A stretch of 5,872 nt of DNA from positions 1 through 5,872 of the forward strand of contig JAUVYZ010000145.1 in assembly GCA_030602845.1 (NCBI GenBank), written 5' to 3'. The position numbers were made by a program, and so were the translations under genes. This DNA is from Phycisphaerae bacterium (GTDB lineage Bacteria > Planctomycetota > Phycisphaerae > Sedimentisphaerales > Anaerobacaceae). The first letter of the stretch is position 1; each line of letters starts with the position of its first letter. The notes beneath the pieces are model-generated. The model was not told the DNA's origin. It made no database searches and was given only the letters and a program-made list of their open reading frames with translations. Shown piece by piece: positions 1 through 5,076 of this stretch.

Positions 1-611
1 TTATCTACTGTCCCGGCAAAACCACTGAACCAATAATTAAAATCTTCGAGAGCTTAGCTGCAAAAGGCAATAATGTCCTGGCCACCAGGGCCGAACAGCA
101 GGTTTTCAACGCACTAAGTGAAACGAAAAAATTCCCGCAGGCGCGATACGAGAAATCAGCCAGGGCAATAGTGCTGGAGCAGAAGAAGCCGGCAGTCTGT
201 GAAACTGTCCTGCCGATAGTTACGGCCGGGACCGCCGACTTGCCCGTGGCAGCGGAAGCAAAAGTTACGGCTGAGATTATGGGGCAGCGAACAGAGCTGA
301 TTTGCGATGTGGGAGTGGCCGGCCTGCACAGATTGTTCGGACATCTGCCGAAACTGCAGAACGCCAACGTCATTATTGTTGTAGCAGGGATGGAAGGAGC
401 GTTAGCAAGTGTTATAGGCGGCCTGGTTAGTTGTCCGGTAATCGCTGTTCCCACCAGTGTCGGTTATGGCTCCAGCTTCGAAGGGCTGTCAGCGCTTTTG
501 ACAATGCTCAATAGCTGTGCTGCCGGTGTTAGCGTCGTTAATATCGACGGCGGTTTTTCCGCTGCTGTTTCCGCCACCCTGATGAACAGAAAAATAGAGG
601 CAAACAAATAG
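1..611 (+). CDS. larB: LarB, nickel-pincer cofactor biosynthesis protein (5' end outside window)
   Basis: Partial gene; 202 residues are visible from base 3 to the TAG at 609-611. The family is about 250 residues, so roughly the first 50 are missing. LarB (AIR-carboxylase/PurE-like fold) carboxylates the pyridinium ring of nicotinic acid adenine dinucleotide and splits its phosphoanhydride, the first step to the nickel-pincer nucleotide of lactate racemase-type enzymes; it is cytoplasmic. Visible family motifs, numbered within the fragment: CPGKT near residues 3-7, VTAGTADLPVA 73-83, DVGVAGLHRL 102-111, VVAGMEGALASVIGG 126-140, VPTSVGYG 149-156 and MLNSCAAG with Cys172, about 30 residues from the C-terminus. 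From memory, a Cys in this position binds the substrate covalently in the Lactobacillus enzyme. The stop codon is one base before nnrD, so the two genes are probably co-transcribed. No larC or larE is in the window. PurE is excluded by the LarB-specific C-terminal motifs. Confidence 0.95.
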   Translation, partial: IYCPGKTTEPIIKIFESLAAKGNNVLATRAEQQVFNALSETKKFPQARYEKSARAIVLEQKKPAVCETVLPIVTAGTADLPVAAEAKVTAEIMGQRTELICDVGVAGLHRLFGHLPKLQNANVIIVVAGMEGALASVIGGLVSCPVIAVPTSVGYGSSFEGLSALLTMLNSCAAGVSVVNIDGGFSAAVSATLMNRKIEANK

Positions 612-612
612 A

Positions 613-1470
613 ATGCAAATAATAAACCAAATTCCGAAATTAAAACCACGGGCGATCGATGCCCACAAGGGCGATTTCGGCAAGGTCTGTATCATTGCCG
701 GCAGTATCGGTATGAGCGGAGCCGCCGCCCTTGCGGGTCGGTCGGCCTTGCGTGCCGGTGCCGGCCTTGTGCGAGTGGCAACGCCCGAAAGTGTTTTACC
801 GGTAGTTGCTTCAATAGAGCCGTCCTTTACTACGATTGCCCTGCCTGAAGACCGTGTCGGCCGAATATCCGCAAAGGCAATCAATACCATCCTTGACGCC
901 GTCAGCGAAAATGATGCTGTGGCGTTCGGCCCGGGTGTCGGTATCAGCGGTGCACTTCAGTCGGTCCTTGAGGCACTTCTCGAACAGGAGCAGCTTCGGC
1001 TGATTATAGATGCCGACGGCCTGAATAACCTCACCAAAATAAAAGACTGGCCTGCCAAACTAAAGGCAGAGCTGATTTTGACACCTCATTCCGGCGAGAT
1101 GAAAAGATTATGGTCGGGCCTTTTTAGAGAACAACTGCCGGGCGAACGCAAACAGCAGGCGGCACAATTAGCACAGCGCACCAAAACCATCGTGGCCTTG
1201 AAAGGAGCGGGGACAGTCGTTACCGATGGCCAAAAAGTTTATATCAATAAAACCGGCAATCCCGGTATGGCGACAGCCGGCTCAGGCGACGTTTTAACGG
1301 GCGTTATAACCGCACTTATGGGGCAGGGCCTGAGCAACTTTGATGCCGTTGTTCTCGGCGTTTACATCCACGGCTTAGCCGGTGACATCGCAGCAGAAAG
1401 AATCGGCCAGGTCAGCCTGATGGCTACCGATATAATCGACGCATTGGGCGAGGCCTTTATGAGAAGCTGA
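613..1470 (+). CDS. nnrD: ADP/ATP-dependent NAD(P)H-hydrate dehydratase, stand-alone
   Basis: Complete 285-residue protein of the ribokinase-like NnrD/YjeF C-terminal family. It dehydrates the damaged cofactors NADHX/NADPHX back to NADH/NADPH using a nucleoside phosphate; it is a cytoplasmic metabolite-repair enzyme. Motifs in order: HKGDFGKV 18-25 with the following GS loop, GPGVG 106-110, DADGLN 133-138, LTPHSGE 156-162, LKGAGTVV 196-203, NPGMATAGSGDVLTG 216-230 (glycine-rich phosphate-binding region with Asp226), HGLAGD 253-258 and ATDII 271-275. The length is that of the dehydratase domain alone; the NnrE epimerase domain, often fused at the N-terminus, is absent. The ATG at 613 follows the larB stop by one base. 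A GAGG at 597-600 inside larB, 12 bases upstream, is a rather distant Shine-Dalgarno. No damaged motif is seen. A fragment resembling codons 236-250 recurs at 2600-2644. Confidence 0.96.
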   Translation: MQIINQIPKLKPRAIDAHKGDFGKVCIIAGSIGMSGAAALAGRSALRAGAGLVRVATPESVLPVVASIEPSFTTIALPEDRVGRISAKAINTILDAVSENDAVAFGPGVGISGALQSVLEALLEQEQLRLIIDADGLNNLTKIKDWPAKLKAELILTPHSGEMKRLWSGLFREQLPGERKQQAAQLAQRTKTIVALKGAGTVVTDGQKVYINKTGNPGMATAGSGDVLTGVITALMGQGLSNFDAVVLGVYIHGLAGDIAAERIGQVSLMATDIIDALGEAFMRS

Positions 1471-1521
1471 ACAATGTCCCATGAGGGGAAGCTTAACACA
1501 TTAGGTCGTAAGTTTGTTTAT

Positions 1522-1527
1522 AGGTGA
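1522..1527 (+). promoter_or_regulatory. Ribosome binding site that sets the satD start
   Basis: AGGTGA lies four bases before the ATG at 1532. An in-frame TTG at 1514 would add six residues, but the AGGTGA would then fall inside the gene. The ATG is therefore the better start. Confidence 0.65.
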
Positions 1528-1531
1528 AGAA

Positions 1532-2206
1532 ATGCATGCGTCACAGGATTGGCATATCGTCCTAACCGGTGATTTGAAATCTTCAAGGAAGCAGAAAGAC
1601 AGAGCAAAAATTCAGGAAGACTTAAAGAATGCTTTAGTGATAGTTAATAAAACATTTGATGAAGCAATATCTGCAGATTTTATGGTCGTCGGCGGAGATG
1701 GTTTCCAGGGAATGCTTTCCTCGTTAGAGTATTTTTTTGACATCTACTATAAACTCGTTGAGAACATAGGGCATCAATTCTACCTGGGCGTTGGTGTTGG
1801 AGGTATATCAACAAGTTTAAGTAAAAATGTTAGCGAGATGGATGGGGAGGTTTTTTACAGGTCTTCTGAGTCGCTGAGTAAGGCAAAGAAGGAAAGAAGC
1901 TGGATCGCGTTCAAAAGTGCGTGGTGGGGTGATAATATCATTACCTCATCCTTGAATTTGATGGCAGATGTGGTTTGGAACTGGAGCAAAAAACAAAGAG
2001 ACATTATACTCTATTATAGAAGCCATAGAGAAAATAGAGAAGCGGTCGAATTGGCAGCTGAAAATTTTGGCGTCGGCGAAAGAAGCATATATAAAACATT
2101 GAGAACAGGAAAGTACCATTTGTTGAAAAAAACGGAAGATGCGTTGAAAGAAATGATGAACCAAAAATGGTTCAAATCAAATATTGAACCCAAAAATGGA
2201 CAATAG
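1532..2206 (+). CDS. SatD-family protein with C-terminal helix-turn-helix
   Basis: 224 residues. The pattern matches the SatD family, named from a Streptococcus mutans acid-tolerance locus; the biochemical role is not established to my knowledge. N-terminal domain, about 7-130: hydrophobic strand ending in LTGDLKSSR (11-19), VVGGDGFQGML (52-62), LGVGVGGIST (85-94) and DGEVFYRS (104-111). This strand-Asp / GGDGF hairpin / GVGxG order recalls the palm fold of GGDEF and class III cyclase enzymes (my inference). C-terminal part, about 150-200: helical with a helix-turn-helix-like stretch, AAENFGVGERSIYKTLRTGKY at 175-195. No signal peptide or membrane segment. It is AT-richer than its neighbours (16 G+C in the 60 bases from 1621 against 35 in the 60 from 1321), which suggests a different origin. 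It is followed 13 bases later by the small membrane protein, a pairing I recall from other bacteria. No clear promoter of its own; it may be read through from nnrD. Confidence 0.82.
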   Translation: MHASQDWHIVLTGDLKSSRKQKDRAKIQEDLKNALVIVNKTFDEAISADFMVVGGDGFQGMLSSLEYFFDIYYKLVENIGHQFYLGVGVGGISTSLSKNVSEMDGEVFYRSSESLSKAKKERSWIAFKSAWWGDNIITSSLNLMADVVWNWSKKQRDIILYYRSHRENREAVELAAENFGVGERSIYKTLRTGKYHLLKKTEDALKEMMNQKWFKSNIEPKNGQ

Positions 2207-2219
2207 GAGTTGGTAAAAA

Positions 2220-2579
2220 ATGGAATTTGCTTTCAAAATCACTATCGTTGTTCTTGGATACATTGCCGTAACTATTATAGGCGCCCGCTTCATCAAAGCA
2301 ATCCTCCGACGATATGAGAGAGAAATAGGAATCAGCGGCTTAACAGGTGCAGGCATGGTGATAGGGATAATCGAAAGAGTTCTGGTTTTAAGCTTTGTGC
2401 TGGTAAGCCAATATACGGCGATAACCATTATTTTTGCGGCCAAATCTATCGCAAGATTCAACGATTTAAAGGATAGAAAAACAGCTGAGTATTATTTAAT
2501 CGGTACACTTATAAGTATAACCTTCGCTACGATTATCGGCATTATCATTCGAGCGGTTTTGAATGGGGCGGTAATATGA
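2220..2579 (+). CDS. Small membrane protein matching the C-terminal module of DUF3307 proteins
   Basis: 119 residues with about four hydrophobic segments: 6-28, 44-62, 66-78 (short) and 92-114. Conserved-looking features are GMVIGIIER (45-53), AAKSIARF (73-80) and YYLIGTLIS (91-99), which I recognise from the C-terminal half of DUF3307 membrane proteins, commonly encoded beside satD. The usual N-terminal half of those proteins (another 100 or more residues) is absent, so this is a short, stand-alone version. The function is unknown; the protein should sit in the inner membrane, with the charged NDLKDRK stretch (81-87) in a loop. The ATG at 2220 is preceded by GGAG at 2206-2209, which overlaps the satD stop codon and points to one transcript and coupled translation. 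The first 60 bases hold only 20 G+C, as AT-rich as satD. Confidence 0.78.
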   Translation: MEFAFKITIVVLGYIAVTIIGARFIKAILRRYEREIGISGLTGAGMVIGIIERVLVLSFVLVSQYTAITIIFAAKSIARFNDLKDRKTAEYYLIGTLISITFATIIGIIIRAVLNGAVI

Positions 2580-2593
2580 CGTGATTCCGTCAT
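2576..2593 (+). repeat. Inverted repeat at the end of the membrane-protein gene
   Basis: ATGACG and CGTCAT form a perfect 6-bp stem around a 6-base loop, overlapping the TGA stop at 2577-2579. No T-run follows, so it is at best a weak terminator or mRNA 3'-end structure. Confidence 0.35.
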
Positions 2594-2599
2594 TAGCAG

Positions 2600-2644
2600 A
2601 TTGGCCAGGGCCTGAGCAACTTTGACACCGTGGTTCTGGGCATT
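2600..2644 (+). pseudogene. Fragment resembling the 3' region of nnrD
   Basis: These 45 bases align without gaps to 1318-1362 of nnrD with 38 identities. Five of the seven differences are at third codon positions; the other two change Ala to Thr and Val to Ile at first positions. Translated in that frame it reads IGQGLSNFDTVVLGI against MGQGLSNFDAVVLGV. Beyond 2644 the similarity stops: the expected HGLAGD and ATDII motifs are not found, and the frame runs on with no recognisable protein to a TGA near 2731. The third-position bias suggests it diverged as coding sequence, for example as a second or foreign nnrD copy, before being cut down. A chance match is unlikely at this length but not excluded. 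Confidence 0.6.
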
Positions 2645-2716
2645 GGCGTGGCCCAACGCTGTATGCCTTGCATCCGAGCAAACTTTAATCGTCCTATATT
2701 ATCGCCGGTATCAAAC

Positions 2717-2785
2717 AAAAAATTTAAGGGCTGAAAAAAAATTTCAATTCGTCGATTTTTGTTCGGTTTTTGTTAGGGTTTTTAA
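2717..2785. promoter_or_regulatory. Phased A/T tracts, probably bent DNA
   Basis: A-runs centred near 2720 and 2738 are followed by T5 runs centred near 2758, 2769 and 2781. The spacings of about 18, 20, 11 and 12 bases are close to one or two helical turns. The last three belong to an imperfect tandem 11-mer (CGATTTTTGTT, CGGTTTTTGTT, AGGGTTTTTAA). Such phasing typically bends DNA and can act as an UP-like element or nucleoid-protein site. The function is inferred only. Confidence 0.35.
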
Positions 2786-2838
2786 CCACACATTACCGAT
2801 AGAAGTATTTGCTATTGCACTATCGACACTCTGTCACT

Positions 2839-2852
2839 CGAACAATTGTCGG
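2839..2852. promoter_or_regulatory. Possible degenerate LexA box
   Basis: CGAACAATTGTCGG holds the palindrome ACAATTGT and matches the left half and centre of the Gram-positive-type LexA box (CGAAC-N4-GTTCG), but only GT of the right half. It lies about 225 bases before the lexA start, which is far for autoregulation. LexA boxes differ between phyla, so this is only a candidate. Confidence 0.22.
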
Positions 2853-2936
2853 GATGCACGGATTGGAAAAAATGGACAGCCGTTTAGACAACCAAATTGA
2901 GCCGGTATGCAAATTCGGACCGGGCGGCGATTTTGT

Positions 2937-2955
2937 CTCTGTTTGGCCAAAAGAG
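2937..2955. promoter_or_regulatory. Quasi-palindrome upstream of lexA
   Basis: CTCT-G-TTTGGCCAAA-AGAG: a perfect 10-bp palindrome (2942-2951) flanked by complementary CTCT and AGAG with one unpaired G. It lies about 120 bases before the lexA start and could be an operator or a leader hairpin. No matching second copy was noticed in the window. Confidence 0.25.
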
Positions 2956-3076
2956 CCGAGACCATCTGCGCAGCCCTTAACGAATCGTCTGACCAAATTA
3001 CTGACTTCACTAAGCCAGATAATACCCACACTGCTTGTCTCAGGACTCAATACGGCTTCAAAGGAGAGCTTAGAAT

Positions 3077-3736
3077 ATGCCGTTGAAAGCAAAGCTCACA
3101 AATCAGCTTACCCCCCGCCAACTACAGATATTAAAAGCGATTCGCTCTTTTCAGGCGAGCCGATGTTATTCGCCGACGATTGGCGAATTAGCATGCGAAC
3201 TGGGCATAAGCCGAAGCACCGTATTCGAGCATATCGCCGAGCTGCGAAAAAAAGGTCTGCTCTCAGCTTCGGCGGGCAGGGCTCGCTCTTTGAAACCAAC
3301 TTCAAAAGCGCAAGAACTGCTTAACCGCCTGGCCAACCACGGCTCAGACTCCTATTATCAGCCGCCCCTGGGAATACCGCTCGTAGGTAGAGTGGCTGCC
3401 GGTTCACCCATCGAGGCCATTGAAAATACTGAACTCCTGTCCCTCAGTTCTCATTTCGCAGCAGATGATAACACATTCGCCCTTGAGGTGACAGGTGACA
3501 GTATGGTTGACGACGATATTCGCAGCGGCGATTATGTGATTTGCCGACGCACGCCCTTGGCTAACAACGGCCAACTGGTTATTGCCATCGTGGATAATGA
3601 AAACGCAACGCTAAAAAGATTCCACAAGGAAAAGACGCGAGTTCAATTGCAGCCGGCAAATGCGGATTACGACCCAATTTATTCAGACAACTGCCGAATC
3701 GAGGCCGTCGTGGTTGGATTGGTAAGAAAACTTTAA
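3077..3736 (+). CDS. lexA: LexA, self-cleaving SOS transcriptional repressor
   Basis: Complete, 219 residues, a normal family length. LexA binds operators of DNA-damage genes as a dimer and cleaves itself when stimulated by RecA filaments. N-terminal winged helix-turn-helix, about 8-72: LTPRQLQIL 11-19, SPTIGELACELGISRSTVFEHIAELRKKGLL from 32 to 62 (recognition helix around 45-57). Linker 73-97. C-terminal S24 peptidase domain: cleavage site Ala108-Gly109 within VGRVAAGSPIEA, catalytic Ser142 in GDSMVDDDI, catalytic Lys180 in NATLKRF, and the C-terminal VVVGLVRKL. All key residues are intact, so it should be active. The start is well fixed: an in-frame TAG at 3071-3073 precedes the ATG, and AAGGAG at 3061-3066 lies ten bases upstream. 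It is transcribed towards the YkgJ-type gene. UmuD is excluded by the DNA-binding domain. Confidence 0.97.
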   Translation: MPLKAKLTNQLTPRQLQILKAIRSFQASRCYSPTIGELACELGISRSTVFEHIAELRKKGLLSASAGRARSLKPTSKAQELLNRLANHGSDSYYQPPLGIPLVGRVAAGSPIEAIENTELLSLSSHFAADDNTFALEVTGDSMVDDDIRSGDYVICRRTPLANNGQLVIAIVDNENATLKRFHKEKTRVQLQPANADYDPIYSDNCRIEAVVVGLVRKL

Positions 3737-3752
3737 CGCTGGTTTATAGTGC

Positions 3753-3771
3753 GCGGCCTATTACTTGCCGC
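3753..3771. terminator. Weak hairpin between convergent genes
   Basis: GCGGC (3753-3757) can pair with GCCGC (3767-3771) around a 9-base loop, in the 40-bp gap between the lexA stop and the stop of the minus-strand gene. There is no T-run on either side, so a bidirectional terminator is suggested by position more than by sequence. Confidence 0.3.
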
Positions 3772-3776
3772 TCTCG

Positions 3777-4622
3777 CTAAGTTTGCGTAATGACCGCTGT
3801 AGAATTCTTCGACGCCATCACCTTTACAATCTCAACAAACCGCTCGACCATCATCGCCGCAGGCCAGGTTTGCTTGGCGCGCTCGACATTCTCTTGTGCC
3901 CAGACCAACACCAATGGCAACATCACCGCCTCCACGCCGGTACCCTCAAGCTCGCTCGCTAACTGGGCAAGAGCAGCTACCATTTGTACGGGCATCTTAA
4001 CCTCTTCCGCCGTGCCGCGCCCGCCTTTGCAGGCCCTGGCAGAACCCTTTACAAAATGCTCTCTGCAGGCCAGCGGCCTCTGCTCATAAATGGTACACAC
4101 GCCTTTGTAGTGGAAAGGACAGGCCAGATTCAGATTTCTGTACCAGCTTGCTACCATATTCCCCTCATCGAGACTGTTGGGTGATGTCCCTGCTGTTTGA
4201 GCCACAAACGACTTTGGGGGTTTTCGTTTCAAAATACGCTGCGCCACCAGAAGACAGGATTGCTGCATCAGCCTCCGCTGAGATTCAGGCATTGCAAGAA
4301 TCGCCTCCCTCAGCCGAAGTGCTTCCGAAACCGACAGCGGCACAAGAGAACTACAACAAGCTGAACAGCCTTTGCGGCACGGGATGCAGCCCCCATCGCT
4401 TCGTATCCTTTCGAGTACCGCATCGGTAATTTTTGTGCAAACCGCCTGTGCCAATGGCACAATATCTGTCAGCCGTGCTTGTCCTTGCCCAACACCGATA
4501 CGAAGATTTACTGGTTTGCCGAGAATATCGAGTTCAAGACCGATAATCTCTGCGCAACTGCCGTAACTGTCCCCCGCCCCGCTGGGCTCGCCCCCCACCG
4601 TTATCGGAAGATTTTCAGCCAC
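3777..4622 (-). CDS. YkgJ-family cysteine-cluster protein (putative metal-binding)
   Basis: 281 residues, probably cytoplasmic. It matches the CxxCxxCC/YkgJ family (annotated as a putative zinc- or iron-chelating domain); the biochemical role is unknown. The first cluster is CIPCRKGCSACC, with Cys79, 82, 86, 89 and 90, followed by the family's LVPLSVSEALRL helix. The second cluster has Cys168 (ACPF), Cys176 (GVCTIYEQRPLACREH), Cys186 and Cys198. The 78 residues before the first cluster resemble nothing I know and carry two more cysteines (23, 62). The C-terminal 80 residues are helical and lack cysteines. The start is GTG at 4622-4620, supported by GGGAG (complement of 4629-4633) six bases upstream. 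The gene converges with lexA; no operon partner is visible on this strand, and the preceding 450 bp are gene-free, so it probably has its own promoter. Weak TATACT-like sequence occurs upstream on this strand. Confidence 0.88.
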   Translation of the reverse strand: MAENLPITVGGEPSGAGDSYGSCAEIIGLELDILGKPVNLRIGVGQGQARLTDIVPLAQAVCTKITDAVLERIRSDGGCIPCRKGCSACCSSLVPLSVSEALRLREAILAMPESQRRLMQQSCLLVAQRILKRKPPKSFVAQTAGTSPNSLDEGNMVASWYRNLNLACPFHYKGVCTIYEQRPLACREHFVKGSARACKGGRGTAEEVKMPVQMVAALAQLASELEGTGVEAVMLPLVLVWAQENVERAKQTWPAAMMVERFVEIVKVMASKNSTAVITQT

Positions 4623-4676
4623 TAATAGCTCCCAATCCCCCCGTTAATATTTCTCTAAACGCTGTGTTTGCTGATA

Positions 4677-4689
4677 TCGGCAAAGCCGA
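4677..4689. repeat. Short perfect hairpin upstream of the cysteine-cluster gene
   Basis: TCGGC-AAA-GCCGA: a 5-bp stem with a three-base loop, about 55 bases before the GTG start and probably in its 5' leader or promoter. A second small stem, ATTCC/GGAAT, lies at 4709-4725. Regulatory meaning is unknown. Confidence 0.3.
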
Positions 4690-4830
4690 ACAACAATAGT
4701 ATAGGGCTATTCCCGATTTCGGAATTCGCAATACATTATTTTTGTCAGAAAAAGGGTGTGACGAATATCTCTAACGGGACATCTGCTCCCATACAGGGCA
4801 CTTGTTATATCGGATAATTAACAGTGGTAC

Positions 4831-4855
4831 TTAATTCGACAATCTGAAGAATTAA
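4831..4855. repeat. AT-rich inverted repeat
   Basis: TTAATTC (4831-4837) and GAATTAA (4849-4855) are perfect 7-bp arms around an 11-base spacer. They could form an operator for a dimeric regulator or a weak hairpin. It is about 210 bases upstream of the cysteine-cluster gene and has no T-run. Confidence 0.35.
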
Positions 4856-4925
4856 CCCGGATATGTCACGGTATTTTGAAGCAGGCATGAGTCCCGAATC
4901 ACCCTTGCCCCATACGTAAAGAAAA

Positions 4926-4961
4926 CTTGTCCCGAGCCACGTGCTGAGCAGCGTCGAAGGA
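4926..4961. repeat. REP-like dispersed repeat motif (single copy here)
   Basis: The stretch from CTTGTCCCGAGC to CTGAGCAGCGTCGAAGG resembles the 'CTGAGC-NNN-GTCGAAGG' intergenic repeats I recall from many environmental bacterial genomes. Only one copy is in this window, so the repeat status is inferred from memory of the motif. Confidence 0.3.
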
Positions 4962-5043
4962 GAAGCCGAAGAATCCAAATTCTCTCCGCAACTCGCAACG
5001 AGTTATCGCGATGTGCCATATGCTCCTATATTAATCAATCACG

Positions 5044-5069
5044 CGGCCATTGGGATTCGCTCTTGGCCG
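5044..5069 (-). terminator. Possible stem-loop after the PD40/Fn3 gene
   Basis: CGGCCA (5044-5049) and TGGCCG (5064-5069) form a 6-bp GC-rich stem with a 14-base loop, beginning seven bases past the TAG of the minus-strand gene. The sequence after it is moderately T-rich but has no true T-run, so termination is plausible and not proven. Confidence 0.35.
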
Positions 5070-5076
5070 GGATGCA

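Larger units (their letters stand above)
2645..3076. other. Gene-free stretch upstream of lexA
   Basis: About 430 bases with no convincing gene. The left part (2717-2785) is AT-rich with phased A and T tracts; the right part has ordinary composition. Open frames exist on both strands, but they resemble no family I know, and the plus-strand one runs deep into lexA in another frame. The lexA leader and its control sites are presumably here. I could not identify a confident -35/-10 pair. Confidence 0.6.
4623..5076. other. Gene-free stretch between two minus-strand genes
   Basis: About 450 bases with no recognisable gene. It must hold the promoter of the cysteine-cluster gene and the 3' end of the PD40/Fn3 transcript. 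It contains hairpins at 4677-4689, 4709-4725, 4831-4855 and 5044-5069 and a REP-like motif at 4926-4961. A 55-codon minus-strand frame (4852-5019) with a good Shine-Dalgarno is present but its protein looks non-genuine. No tRNA or known riboswitch was recognised. Confidence 0.6.

Noticed and set aside
5..454. Minus-strand open frame of 149 codons over larB
   Set aside because: Antisense to the conserved LarB core; its protein is a low-complexity Ala/Ser/Thr sequence with no family pattern.
489..890. Minus-strand open frame of 133 codons across larB and nnrD
   Set aside because: It is antisense to two genes with clear family motifs; the frame is a by-product of their codon composition.
1514..1531. 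Upstream TTG start for the SatD-family gene
   Set aside because: It would place the AGGTGA ribosome binding site inside the gene; the ATG at 1532 is properly spaced from it.
2622..2900. Plus-strand open frame of 92 codons after the nnrD fragment
   Set aside because: It reads the nnrD-like fragment in a different frame and then runs through AT-tract DNA; no protein family is recognisable.
2640..3076. Possible small RNA or riboswitch in the lexA leader
   Set aside because: Apart from short dyads I see no long stem, T-run terminator or known aptamer core.
2820..3092. Minus-strand open frame of 90 codons upstream of lexA
   Set aside because: No recognisable motif or convincing ribosome binding site, and it overlaps the lexA start and candidate control region.
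2809..3324. Plus-strand open frame of 171 codons running into lexA
   Set aside because: It overlaps the first 248 bases of lexA in another frame, and the translated text resembles no family. The lexA reading is certain, with its own ribosome binding site. The part before 3077 (for example from an ATG at 2872) has passable codon use, but nothing else supports it.
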